Positions 1-8,280 of a stretch of DNA of 64,000 nt are shown here, in pieces (positions within the stretch are counted from its first letter, which is position 1; each line of letters opens with the position of its first letter). The stretch lies in the NCBI GenBank assembly GCA_041655755.1, contig JBBAEY010000002.1, forward strand, positions 7,228-71,227, given 5' to 3'. Under the pieces are notes generated by a model. The model saw nothing but the letters and a program-made list of their open reading frames with translations, was not told the DNA's origin and ran no database searches. This stretch comes from JAAYFT01 sp041655755 (GTDB lineage Bacteria; Bacillota; Clostridia; Tissierellales; Tissierellaceae). Made by a program: the position numbers and the translations under genes.

Positions 1-179
1 CCAATCCCTGAGCTGTCCATAAAGGTCAATCCCCTCAAATCTAGAATAATATTCCTTATTCTATGTTCAAAGTACTGCTTGTCAATTTTTTGCCTTATGA
101 TTTCAGTATTGTGGTGATCTAGTTCGCCCTTAAGCTGTACCAATAAGTTATTATTATGTTTTTCTACTGATAAATACAA
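1..179 (-). CDS. spoIIAA: Anti-sigma F factor antagonist SpoIIAA (3' part outside window)
   Basis: The first 59 codons of a STAS-domain protein run off the left edge. The translation contains GELDHH and ends in MDSSGIG, the loop around the serine that SpoIIAB phosphorylates, and it aligns well with B. subtilis SpoIIAA. In that family, the dephosphorylated protein binds SpoIIAB and frees sigma F in the forespore. No ATG is available in frame; a TTG at 177-179 follows a strong GGGGGAGA ribosome site at 184-191, so TTG is the chosen start. The rest of the gene, and probably spoIIAB-sigF, should lie to the left. A sigma-H-type promoter lies just upstream. Confidence 0.9.
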   Translation of the reverse strand, partial: MYLSVEKHNNNLLVQLKGELDHHNTEIIRQKIDKQYFEHRIRNIILDLRGLTFMDSSGI

Positions 180-210
180 AACATCTCCCCCTATTCTTAA
201 GCTTTATAAT

Positions 211-239
211 ATATTCTATATAAGATTAAAAAGTCCTTC
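211..239 (-). promoter_or_regulatory. Sigma-H-type promoter of spoIIAA
   Basis: The minus strand reads GAAGGACTT, 11 bases, then ATAGAATAT. This matches the sigma-H consensus RnAGGAwWW-N11-RnnGAATWW at nearly every fixed position. It sits about 20 bases above the spoIIAA ribosome site. In B. subtilis the spoIIA operon is transcribed by sigma-H RNA polymerase, so position and motif agree. Confidence 0.75.
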
Positions 240-280
240 ATAAATTATTGACTAGTTTTGCTACTTATTGTAGAAAATAA

Positions 281-343
281 AAAATACCTCCAAGTAGATA
301 GGCTAATTTAAATTAATTAGACTGTCTAACTTGAAGGTATTTT
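281..343 (-). terminator. Terminator downstream of folD
   Basis: Long hairpin: arms at 281-295 and 329-343 (AATACCT paired with AGGTATT) continue inward through a second stem (CTAATT with AATTAG). On the minus strand it is followed by TTTTTATTTTC. It separates folD from spoIIAA, and its A-rich 5' side could let it work in both directions. Confidence 0.75.
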
Positions 344-360
344 ATTTAAGATAGTTTAAA

Positions 361-1206
361 TTACATTTTTTTGCAGGCTTCCACCACATGGGACAGGAGT
401 ATTGACGTTGTGACGGAACCGACTCCACCTGGCACAGGTGTAATCTTAGACACCAATTCTGATACTTGAGGATAGTCTATATCGCCGCTTAAGTTCCCAT
501 CCTTGTCCAAACTCACCCCTACATCTATGCATATTGAATCCTCATTGAAGTATTCTTGGTCAAAGAATTTGGCCCTACCTAGGGCAGTTACAACTATGTC
601 AGCATTCTTAGTGATTTCTGCTAGATCTTTCGTCCTAGAGTGACAGATTGTTACAGTTGCATTTTCATTTAAGAGCATCATGGTCAGTGGCTTTCCAAGA
701 ACCATGGATCTATTGACTACTACAACATTTTTACCTTCCAGTTCTATGCCATTGTATAATAAAATCTCCATTGCAGCCTTTGGGGTACAGGGTGCAAAAC
801 CGGACAAATCGCCCTCAAATATCTTGGCCAAGGTTGCAGGATTCATACCATCCACATCTTTGCTAGGAAGTAGAGATTCTCTTACCCTAGCTTCGTCGAT
901 ATGTTTGGGCAATGGCCTAAATAATAGAACCCCAGATATTGAATTGTCCCCATTTAGCTCTTCCATCAGGGAAATCAATTCTTCTGTTGTCATATTTATA
1001 TCTTTCTCAAATACCCTTGCCTCAATCCCTATTTTGTCACAATTCTTGATAATGCTTCTTTCATAAGAAATGTCATCTGGATTGTCACCTAATCTTACAA
1101 TCCCAAGGGTTGGTACCTTCCCAACCTTAGCTAATTTCTCTATGTCCTTAGCCATCTTTTCTTTGATTTGGGCTGCTACCACATTGCCCTTTAACACTTC
1201 TGCCAT
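361..1206 (-). CDS. folD: FolD-family methylenetetrahydrofolate dehydrogenase (cyclohydrolase site altered)
   Basis: 281 residues, normal FolD length, with the full FolD fold: N-terminal catalytic half, then a Rossmann half ending in ITPVPGGVGSVT. FolD normally oxidises 5,10-methylene-THF to methenyl-THF and hydrolyses it to 10-formyl-THF. Aligned with E. coli FolD from memory, Tyr48 is kept but the catalytic lysine four residues later is Ile52. The conserved Gln of the VQLPLP motif is Phe96 (LLFRPLP). The KDVDG aspartate (Asp119) is retained. The dinucleotide loop reads VVNRSMVLGKP instead of GRSxIVGxP. This suggests a dehydrogenase with weak or no cyclohydrolase activity. A separate cyclohydrolase (FchA) would then be expected elsewhere. 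A ribosome site GAGAGGTG precedes the ATG. Confidence 0.9.
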   Translation of the reverse strand: MAEVLKGNVVAAQIKEKMAKDIEKLAKVGKVPTLGIVRLGDNPDDISYERSIIKNCDKIGIEARVFEKDINMTTEELISLMEELNGDNSISGVLLFRPLPKHIDEARVRESLLPSKDVDGMNPATLAKIFEGDLSGFAPCTPKAAMEILLYNGIELEGKNVVVVNRSMVLGKPLTMMLLNENATVTICHSRTKDLAEITKNADIVVTALGRAKFFDQEYFNEDSICIDVGVSLDKDGNLSGDIDYPQVSELVSKITPVPGGVGSVTTSILLSHVVEACKKM

Positions 1207-1273
1207 TTAGCAACACCTCTCTTTATATATTTACTTTATATTTAAAAAGCTATTTACTATATAATATCCTTTA

Positions 1274-2308
1274 TTAGTTACTTATTATTCTCCTAGCAGT
1301 GACATATCTAGTCTTGTAATATGACTCATCAAGAGAAGATATCATAACCTTCCTCTTGCCGGAAGAAGCATGTATCATATTGCCATCTCCGATGTATATG
1401 CCTACATGACCGATATTCTTTCCTGAAGTCCTGAAAAAAACTAAATCTCCGGGCACAAGGTCTTGTTTGTTTACAGATATGCCATTCTTTGCCTGATCCC
1501 TGGATGTCCTGTTTAGCCTGATGTCTAAGGTGTTTAGATATATCGAATAGGTCAAACCAGAGCAATCATAACCCTTGGCTCCAGTGCCAGCATAGGAATA
1601 GGGACTGCCCAAGGCCTTATATGCCGACTCTACCACTTTCGAAACATCTAATGACCTCCTGGATTCACTGCTCCTGCTAGCCTTGTCTATGGTCCTTCTC
1701 AATTCAAGAAAGTTTTCCTTGGCCTTAAACTCATTTCCCTTTTCATCCATAATGATATAGGCCCCGTCCTTGAAATCTTTAACGACTACAGGCTCTCCCA
1801 TGAGCAAGGCATAGTACTTGTTATCATTTATTAAAACCTTATTAACCTTTGAAATTCCAAGAGAGAAGTTTTCTTCCGTGACCGGCTTCAACTGAGGTAA
1901 ATATATGTATCCCTTGGTCCCATCTTGGCTGCTAAAAAAGCCATAATCTCCCTCAATCCTCAAGGCCTGCACAAGCTCGTCCTCGTATAAAAACTTAAGG
2001 ATTTTTCTGCCAGGCTCCTCTAGCAAGGTAGTTTGATTTACTACCATGTACCTATTAGTTGTCCTATCTTTTCTCAACAGAGTATCTATAGGCACCTCGT
2101 AGAGGCTTTTGTTTTTTTCCACTATATAAGATTTGCTAGTTTCCCTGATTAGGTTTACCTCTTCTTCTTTTTCAAATACTACCTGACTCTGGTCTCCTTG
2201 AATACTAATATATTCCTTAACAAAGATACCTGTATCTTTAAATCCCACCAAGGCTATGAGGCAAACGCCCACAAAAGCCATAGATAGTTTGTGTTTTCTA
2301 TTTTGCAA
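1274..2308 (-). CDS. NlpC/P60 cell-wall endopeptidase with N-terminal anchor
   Basis: About 344 residues: an N-terminal hydrophobic segment (MAFVGVCLIALVGF, signal anchor or signal peptide), a middle part that may hold SH3-like folds, and a C-terminal NlpC/P60 domain from about residue 225. The catalytic Cys is in GYDCSGLTYS, the His in GHVGIYIGDG, and a third polar residue in MIHASSG. These enzymes cut peptide stems of peptidoglycan. A GTG nine bases upstream (2317) overlaps the ribosome site; AGGGGAG is correctly spaced from the TTG at 2308, which I prefer. It is monocistronic; a TATAAT-like -10 lies upstream. Confidence 0.85.
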   Translation of the reverse strand: MQNRKHKLSMAFVGVCLIALVGFKDTGIFVKEYISIQGDQSQVVFEKEEEVNLIRETSKSYIVEKNKSLYEVPIDTLLRKDRTTNRYMVVNQTTLLEEPGRKILKFLYEDELVQALRIEGDYGFFSSQDGTKGYIYLPQLKPVTEENFSLGISKVNKVLINDNKYYALLMGEPVVVKDFKDGAYIIMDEKGNEFKAKENFLELRRTIDKASRSSESRRSLDVSKVVESAYKALGSPYSYAGTGAKGYDCSGLTYSIYLNTLDIRLNRTSRDQAKNGISVNKQDLVPGDLVFFRTSGKNIGHVGIYIGDGNMIHASSGKRKVMISSLDESYYKTRYVTARRIISN

Positions 2309-2415
2309 TATTAACACTCCCCTAGAATTATTTGATTACCCAGAATCTATTGTATTATAATTGTTGAGATATTACAATGACATATTAGAAAATGACGTGA
2401 AAAATTGAATTTTAA

Positions 2416-3276
2416 CTAGAAAGGCTCAACATGTACCATACAGTGTTTTATGTCCTCTATGTCCCTCTCTAGTCTATCGTGGACCATTTCTGCAATTTCA
2501 TGACCCTCCAGTACCGATATATGAGCATCCACAAGTATTTCAATATCCACGTAAATTTTGTTTCCAAAAACCCTAGTCTTAAGCCCCTTTATCCCCTTCA
2601 CTCCACTTATCTGCCTCGTTTTTTCCTCAATCCTTCTGATGGTTTCTTTACCTGCGGATTCATCAACCAACTCCTTAACTGACTTAATATATAGTTCCAC
2701 ACCCACTTTGATTACAAAAATGGATACTACTATACCAGCAATGGGATCCAGGGCAGGGAAACCCAGCCTAGCACCAAGTATGCCCAGTAGAGTTCCTATT
2801 GAGGAAAAGGCATCGGATCTATGATGCCAGGCATCTGCTTCCATGGAAATGCTTTTAATTTTCTTTGCAACCCTAATTGTATACCAGTACATGGCTTCCT
2901 TGCTTATGATGGACAATAGGGCTGCCATCAGAGCCAGAAGCTTTGGGGTCCTAATCTGGCCGCTTGATAGTATCTTTATGGATTCATATCCTATATAAAT
3001 TCCAGTCAATAAAAGCAGTATACTCAAAATCTTTGCAAAGACGGATTCATATTTTTCATGTCCATAGGGGTGTTCTTCATCTGCCTCCTTGGAAGAAATC
3101 TTCAGTCCAAGCATGACTACAAAGCTAGTTAAAACATCTGACATGGTATGAATTCCATCTGCTATCATGGCACTACTATTTCCCAATAGGCCTGAAATTA
3201 TTTTAATCGCTGCCAGCAGTAAATTTATTATTACAGTTATCCAAGAAGTTCTCACTCCCAGTTTATAATCACTCAT
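2416..3276 (-). CDS. Cation diffusion facilitator family transporter
   Basis: 286 residues, typical CDF length, with about six membrane helices and a cytoplasmic C-terminal domain (from about residue 205). Metal-site signatures are visible: ADGIHTMSDVL in the second helix, HPYGHEKYE in the loop after it, and HHRSDAFSS in helix V. CDF proteins export Zn, Mn, Fe or Co in exchange for protons; the metal cannot be assigned from sequence. The C-terminal HEIAEMVHDR and HCMVHVEPF histidines fit the usual regulatory metal-binding domain. It follows the methyltransferase gene by about 30 bases, so the two may be cotranscribed. Confidence 0.9.
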   Translation of the reverse strand: MSDYKLGVRTSWITVIINLLLAAIKIISGLLGNSSAMIADGIHTMSDVLTSFVVMLGLKISSKEADEEHPYGHEKYESVFAKILSILLLLTGIYIGYESIKILSSGQIRTPKLLALMAALLSIISKEAMYWYTIRVAKKIKSISMEADAWHHRSDAFSSIGTLLGILGARLGFPALDPIAGIVVSIFVIKVGVELYIKSVKELVDESAGKETIRRIEEKTRQISGVKGIKGLKTRVFGNKIYVDIEILVDAHISVLEGHEIAEMVHDRLERDIEDIKHCMVHVEPF

Positions 3277-3306
3277 CTATATCCCTCTATCCATCTTTTT
3301 AAACTA

Positions 3307-5187
3307 CTAAAAAAAGTTATAATCCCTATTGACAGACCTACTTATTATCTCAAGTTCATCTAAATTCAATCCAAGATAAAAAGCTATTGCCTTATCAATC
3401 TCTCTCTGATTTTGCTGTATCAACTTGTTTAATTCTAACTTGTTGCCATCTTCCATATTACTTTTGAATTCCAATATCTCCTCAACATTTTTTTTGATTC
3501 CCGGGCCCAGCTCTCCTGAAATTATTTTTATATCCAGTATTGTATTGGGATAATAGTCGTACATACCCCTAGCTATCTTTTTCGCAAATAATTTGAAATA
3601 AAATTCATAGATACTTGAATTTAAAAGCCCTAAGAGATATTCTAATTGTATTCTATATTTATATTCATCTTTTACCACCATAGAATAAATATCTGCACTA
3701 AAGTAATTATTTTCCCTGTCTAGGGCAAATCTGTTTTCCTGTGCCTTATAGGGAAATACCAGCTTTACTTGCTCGAATAAGCTGCTTTTTCTTCCCCATT
3801 GTAATTCATACCACTTCCTGGACCCCTTCTTACATTCCCTTCTATTTTCCAATCTCTCCCTGTGGTGACTTATATATTCAAGGGCATTTGGATAATCCCT
3901 TTCATTCCCTATTAAGTCTGAGTAAATCAAAAACAAATCCCCGCCACCTATATTATATCTATCTATGTCACTATTTTTAATCCATCTCTTGATTAGGTCC
4001 TCTTCAATAGCATATTCGTCTATAAGATTTTTTGTCAATACAAAGGCACTGTCCCTGCCCGTGATTACCCCTTGAAATGTATAGGCTATGTCTCCTAGTC
4101 TTAAGCCTGCCTTGGCATGAAGCTTTTGGTAAATTTTTTGTTTTGCCCTTGACAGCAAGGTCCATCTATCTGAACCCAGGCTATTCCTACTGACCGTAAA
4201 GCTTTCAAAAATACCTGTATCAACCAGGCCGCTTAAGTTTTCAGATTCTATAAATCTATGATTGTCCCTGTCTAATTTATATACATTTATGGGCCCCATA
4301 GCATCTATATCTTTGCCAAATATATAGATTGCCGTAGCTACTCCAACCCCTTTGAAGATGCTAGCACCGTAAAAATCGACAATTTCCAATATGTTTCCAT
4401 TGGCAGCAAAATATCCTCTCAATTCCCTGCCACTGGGATTTTCCATGAAATACCTAGATGTAATTATACCCGATATACCGTTATCTGATAGGATTTCAAA
4501 AATTCTCTTAATAAATGCAAAGGATATGTCAGACTTGTCTTTAAAGACTTCCCCGTATTCCCTTAACAACCATCTTTTATACTCCATATCCAACTGTTTG
4601 TGTCCGATATATGGGGGATTACCCACTACATAATCGTACTTTTTTTCCCAGAAATCCTTCAATCCTTTAGTTTCATAGGAAAGATTTGCCATATACTTAT
4701 TTTCCCATCTAATCAGGCTATCGCAATGGAGGATATTTAATTCTACACTCGTAGCCACTTTTCCTTTTTTGTATAGGGATTGTCTAGTCAATTCCACTGC
4801 AAGCCTATCTTTGTCAGCCCCATATATGCAGTGTTTTAAAATATGGTAGGGGAGATTTTCTGCCTTCCAATAATCGCGTCCCCTTATTTCCTTCCCCTGC
4901 CTATCTACTCTTATTATATACAACTCATGTCCATATGCTTCCCTTAGATTAGATAGGTTTTCAAGAAACTTGGCCATAAGTAAATCATAGGCAGACAGTA
5001 GAAAGTATCCGGCACCACAAGAAATGTCAATGACGCTTACAAAGGGATTATTCACTATATCTGCCCTAGCCAGGGTTTTCCCCAGAATGTAGTCAATGAT
5101 ATATTGGGGGGTATAATACTTGCCCATGGCCTTTTTTGAAGGCTTATCCAGATTTTTCTCATATACCTTTCCTAGTTTCCTATCCAT
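3307..5187 (-). CDS. CamA-like orphan adenine-specific DNA methyltransferase
   Basis: 626 residues. Motif I is DISCGAG (about 54-60) and motif IV NPPYIGHK (about 190-197), the catalytic motif of N6-adenine methyltransferases. A C-terminal target-recognition half contains ENRRECK, RKWYELQWGR and ENRFALD. Compared with my recollection of C. difficile CamA (about 577 aa, methylates the last A of CAAAAA), the match runs end to end: YYTP near the N-terminus, CIYGAD, NPPYIGHK, FQGxITG, RKWYELQWGR, LLNSSxY and YDYYPN. No nuclease domain or partner restriction gene is adjacent, so it is an orphan. Neighbours are a CDF transporter downstream and a chemoreceptor upstream. Start ATG has AGGTGG upstream. 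The recognition sequence is inferred, not proven. Confidence 0.85.
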   Translation of the reverse strand: MDRKLGKVYEKNLDKPSKKAMGKYYTPQYIIDYILGKTLARADIVNNPFVSVIDISCGAGYFLLSAYDLLMAKFLENLSNLREAYGHELYIIRVDRQGKEIRGRDYWKAENLPYHILKHCIYGADKDRLAVELTRQSLYKKGKVATSVELNILHCDSLIRWENKYMANLSYETKGLKDFWEKKYDYVVGNPPYIGHKQLDMEYKRWLLREYGEVFKDKSDISFAFIKRIFEILSDNGISGIITSRYFMENPSGRELRGYFAANGNILEIVDFYGASIFKGVGVATAIYIFGKDIDAMGPINVYKLDRDNHRFIESENLSGLVDTGIFESFTVSRNSLGSDRWTLLSRAKQKIYQKLHAKAGLRLGDIAYTFQGVITGRDSAFVLTKNLIDEYAIEEDLIKRWIKNSDIDRYNIGGGDLFLIYSDLIGNERDYPNALEYISHHRERLENRRECKKGSRKWYELQWGRKSSLFEQVKLVFPYKAQENRFALDRENNYFSADIYSMVVKDEYKYRIQLEYLLGLLNSSIYEFYFKLFAKKIARGMYDYYPNTILDIKIISGELGPGIKKNVEEILEFKSNMEDGNKLELNKLIQQNQREIDKAIAFYLGLNLDELEIISRSVNRDYNFF

Positions 5188-5203
5188 AAGTCCACCTATC
5201 TTT

Positions 5204-5236
5204 TATAAAAATAAAATTCCAGCCTAGGCTGGAATT
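5204..5236 (-). terminator. Terminator of the chemoreceptor gene
   Basis: Perfect inverted repeat AATTCCAGCC-TA-GGCTGGAATT at 5215-5236, abutting the chemoreceptor stop codon and followed on the minus strand by TTTATTTTTAT. Classic rho-independent terminator. Confidence 0.9.
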
Positions 5237-6838
5237 CTACGATCTGAATTTTGCAATACTATCATTCATCCTGATTGCTAGGTTTGATAATTCCTCACTT
5301 GCATTGGCAATCTCCTGCATAGAAGCTGTTTGCTGCTCTACTGAAGCTGCTGCCTCTTGTGAACCTGCTGCGTTTTCTTGAGAAATTGCCGATAGATTTT
5401 CCATAGCTATGATCACGTCATCTTTTTTCAAGGTCATTTCACGGCCAGAGTCATTTATAATTTCTATTGCTTCCTTAATCTTTTCTATGGATCCAGCTAT
5501 CCCCTCGAATTTATTGTTAGTCATATTTACACTTTCAGACTGTGAGATTACAATATTTTCCACCTTTTCCATGGTGTCCACTGCATAGTGGGTTTTTTTA
5601 ATCAAGTCTCCAACAATCTTCCCAATTTCTTCTGTAAAGCTATTTGACTGTACTGCCAATTTCCTGACTTCATCTGCAACTACGGCAAAACCTCGTCCTG
5701 CATCGCCGGCCCCTGCCGCTTCTATGGCAGCATTGAGTGCCAATAGGTTAGTTTGCTCTGCAATATCCTGTATCATATGACTAGCTTTTTCTATTCTGGC
5801 TGCACTTTCACTAGTGTCTAGGATTACCTCTTTTACCTCCCTAGATGCCTCATTGTTTTCCCTGGTCTTCTGGACCAGTTCCCCTATTATCTTTAATCCC
5901 TCGTTCTTTAGATTGTTTACTTCCTCTGCAGATGACCCCAATTCCATAATTAGGCCTTGCTCTTCCTCAACCAAATTGCCTAGTGTAGCCATATTCATTG
6001 CTCCCTTTTCTGTTTCTTCGGCTTGTTCTCCTGCACCCTTGGCAATTTCTTCTATGACCCTTGCAACTTCATCAGTGGCTGTTGCAGATTCGCTGGTAAG
6101 ATGGGTCAACTGACTGGAAAAACCCATGACCTCCTCTGATAAATCAGATATTTGCTTGACTAGATTCCTGAGCCTGTCTATTACCCTTTGAAAGGCATTG
6201 GATATTAGGCCTATTTCATCCTTTCTTTCAATAAATTCATCTGGCACATCTTCAGAAATATCCAGCTTGTCTATACCCTCAAATAATTTCATCAGGGGCT
6301 TTGATATTTCCCTGCCACTCATCAGCCATATGGAGGCCATAATAATGAGATTTAGGCCTAAAAGTACAAGCTGAAAAACTTTTAATGTGACAACCTTCCC
6401 CTTGGAAAAGTTCTCTGCAGCATAGACTGCCTTGTTCGAATAATCGTAAAATACCTCGCTTTCCTCTCTTAACCTGTCCTTATCTTCTGACTTTCTATTT
6501 TCGTATACTAGCTCTTTTAGAATTTCCCATTCTCTTTTAACTTCTTCCATTGCCTTTATATATTCTGCATCCTTTGCCTTTGGCAAACCTAGCTCCTCGC
6601 TGCCATACAGCAATCCGTTAATATTGTTTTCTATTAGGACAATTAAGTCATCTGCCTCTAGGCCAGACAATTCCAACTTAGAAAATCTTTGACCCGCACC
6701 TCTAACAACCCCTGTTTCGTTAATTACCTTGCTGTCTGTATCCATTTTACTTAATTGATAGAATACAGAAATCGTACTAGTCAAGGAAAAAATCAATAAA
6801 ACCGACAACATCAACTTCAATTTGCTACTTATCTTCAT
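5237..6838 (-). CDS. Methyl-accepting chemotaxis protein
   Basis: About 533 residues: an N-terminal membrane helix (LMLSVLLIFSLT), an extracytoplasmic sensor region of about 130 residues, a second helix (FQLVLLGLNLIIMASIWLM), a HAMP linker, and a long coiled-coil signalling domain with hairpin tip QTNLLALNAAIEAAGAG followed by GRGFAVVADEVRKLA. This tip binds CheA/CheW. The tip has Gly where many receptors have Arg (AAGAGDAG for AARAGEAG). There is no CheR-tethering pentapeptide at the C-terminus. The ligand is unknown. An upstream in-frame ATG at 6853 exists, but GGGGG is well placed for the ATG at 6838. Confidence 0.93.
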   Translation of the reverse strand: MKISSKLKLMLSVLLIFSLTSTISVFYQLSKMDTDSKVINETGVVRGAGQRFSKLELSGLEADDLIVLIENNINGLLYGSEELGLPKAKDAEYIKAMEEVKREWEILKELVYENRKSEDKDRLREESEVFYDYSNKAVYAAENFSKGKVVTLKVFQLVLLGLNLIIMASIWLMSGREISKPLMKLFEGIDKLDISEDVPDEFIERKDEIGLISNAFQRVIDRLRNLVKQISDLSEEVMGFSSQLTHLTSESATATDEVARVIEEIAKGAGEQAEETEKGAMNMATLGNLVEEEQGLIMELGSSAEEVNNLKNEGLKIIGELVQKTRENNEASREVKEVILDTSESAARIEKASHMIQDIAEQTNLLALNAAIEAAGAGDAGRGFAVVADEVRKLAVQSNSFTEEIGKIVGDLIKKTHYAVDTMEKVENIVISQSESVNMTNNKFEGIAGSIEKIKEAIEIINDSGREMTLKKDDVIIAMENLSAISQENAAGSQEAAASVEQQTASMQEIANASEELSNLAIRMNDSIAKFRS

Positions 6839-6919
6839 TAGCAAAACCCCCATGTTTTAGAAATAGTATGTCCCCAAAAAACTCTATGATGCATTGATAC
6901 CCAATATATGAAAGTGTAT

Positions 6920-7774
6920 TCACCTCGCTGCAATTTCTTTGCTGGCAATTACGCTCCTAGTGGCCAAGGTGGCTATGACTATAATTCCACCTATGAGTGT
7001 ATAAATGCTGGGCTTTTCTCCGTAAAAGATTATAACCCAAATAGGATTTAGTATAGGCTCCAGAAACATTATAAGTATTGACTCAAGAGCAGTAAGGTGT
7101 TTTATTGCTAGGGCATAAAGGATATAGGAAATCCCCAACTGAAATACCCCAAGTAAAAAAATCCCAATGATATTTTGAGCTGTAAAGCTTGCCTGTAGCA
7201 AAAATGGAAGCCCTATTAAGACAGTAATCATATGGCCCAACAATGTGGTCTCTACTGGGGAGCCATCCTTCTGCATTCTCATGCCTATGGTGGAGCCTGC
7301 CAAGGCAACTCCACTTAATACTGCAACCAGGTTACCTGCCAAACTACCTCCGCCCACATCGTCAATAAAGAATAAAATCATTCCCAAGGAAACTATAACT
7401 ATGGAAAGTCCATCGTACCATCTAATCTTCTCCTTTAGTATCCATACGCCTAGTATTGCTACCCAAATCGGAGCTGTGAACTGTAAAAGAACTGCGTTGG
7501 CCGCTGTTGTCAACTTGTTTGCCAATATAAATCCAGTCACCATACCAGAATAAGAAATTGCACCTAAAATCTGGGGTTTAGAAAATGTAAATTTGGGTTT
7601 TCTAAGGTAAATCCAAACAAGAACAACAGAAAAAATGCCCCTTGAACTAGCTATGGCCATTGGGTGCATGTCAATAAATTTAAGCAAGATCCCACCTGTA
7701 CTTAGCAAAGTGGCAGCGATAATAGTATAGATAATAGCCTTAATTCTTTCCTTATTATTAGAAATATTCTCCAT
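6920..7774 (-). CDS. EamA/DMT-family transporter
   Basis: 284 residues with about ten hydrophobic helices arranged as two EamA repeats (roughly residues 10-140 and 150-280), the standard drug/metabolite transporter layout. The second repeat ends with MFLEPILNPIWVIIFYGEKP, the usual EamA signature around an E-P in helix 8/9. Substrates of this family range from amino acids to nucleosides and cannot be predicted here. AGGTGA lies just before the ATG. It appears monocistronic, with rnpB upstream and the chemoreceptor downstream. Confidence 0.88.
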   Translation of the reverse strand: MENISNNKERIKAIIYTIIAATLLSTGGILLKFIDMHPMAIASSRGIFSVVLVWIYLRKPKFTFSKPQILGAISYSGMVTGFILANKLTTAANAVLLQFTAPIWVAILGVWILKEKIRWYDGLSIVIVSLGMILFFIDDVGGGSLAGNLVAVLSGVALAGSTIGMRMQKDGSPVETTLLGHMITVLIGLPFLLQASFTAQNIIGIFLLGVFQLGISYILYALAIKHLTALESILIMFLEPILNPIWVIIFYGEKPSIYTLIGGIIVIATLATRSVIASKEIAAR

Positions 7775-7842
7775 TTTTCACCTCGGATTATTATATCATC
7801 AATATGAGTATAATAAAAAAGTCAAAGAAATACAAGAAAAAC

Positions 7843-7873
7843 CAAAAAACAAAAACCCTAGAGTCAATCTAGG
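7843..7873 (-). terminator. Terminator of rnpB
   Basis: CCTAGA-TTGAC-TCTAGG stem (7857-7873) followed on the minus strand by GTTTTTGTTTTTTGG. It lies about 30 bases past the end of the RNase P RNA. Confidence 0.85.
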
Positions 7874-7902
7874 ATCTTTTTGAAAAATCTTAAAATATGT
7901 AG

Positions 7903-8236
7903 GGAGTAAGTCTGTAAGCCGTGTTCAGTTTAAATGATCATCTATCTAGACCCATTGTTGCCAATGAATTCATGCGACCTACCCTTGAAACGACAGCGGG
8001 CTACCGTCTTTGTTTGTTCCTCTTTGGTCTTGCTCCAGATGGGGTTTACATAGCCATTTAGTCGCCTAAATGCTGGTAAGCTCTTACCTTACCTTTCCAC
8101 CCTTGCTTGTATATGACAAGCGGTATATCTCTGTTGCACTATCCTTAGGGTCGCCCCCACTGGACGTTATCCAGCATCCTGCCCTATGGAGCACGGACTT
8201 TCCTCATGCTAATGCACGCGATCATTCAACTTACTC
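7903..8236 (-). ncRNA. rnpB: RNase P RNA (bacterial class A)
   Basis: The minus strand carries the conserved blocks in order: GAGGAAAGTCCGTGCTCC and GGGCAGGATGCTGG near the 5' end, then GGCGACCC, GGGTGGAAAGGTAAGG, the long variable region, GGGTAGGTCGCATGAA, and the terminal CTGAACACGGCTTACAG. P1 is formed by GAGTAAGT at the 5' end and ACTTACTC at the 3' end, which sets the approximate limits. This is the catalytic RNA that matures the 5' ends of tRNAs. It sits between the zinc-ribbon gene and the EamA transporter. Confidence 0.95.
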
Positions 8237-8280
8237 ATTTTAATTTTACCATATCCTCTGCAATAATTCAAAGGAAATTT

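Noticed and set aside
680..1066. Open frame on the plus strand opposite folD
   Set aside because: It is antisense to a clear folD with family-wide conservation, lacks a ribosome site, and reads as low-complexity Ser/Leu sequence typical of a shadow frame.
5215..5236. 20-bp perfect palindrome as a possible regulator operator
   Set aside because: It abuts the chemoreceptor stop and is followed by a U-run, so a terminator explains it fully.
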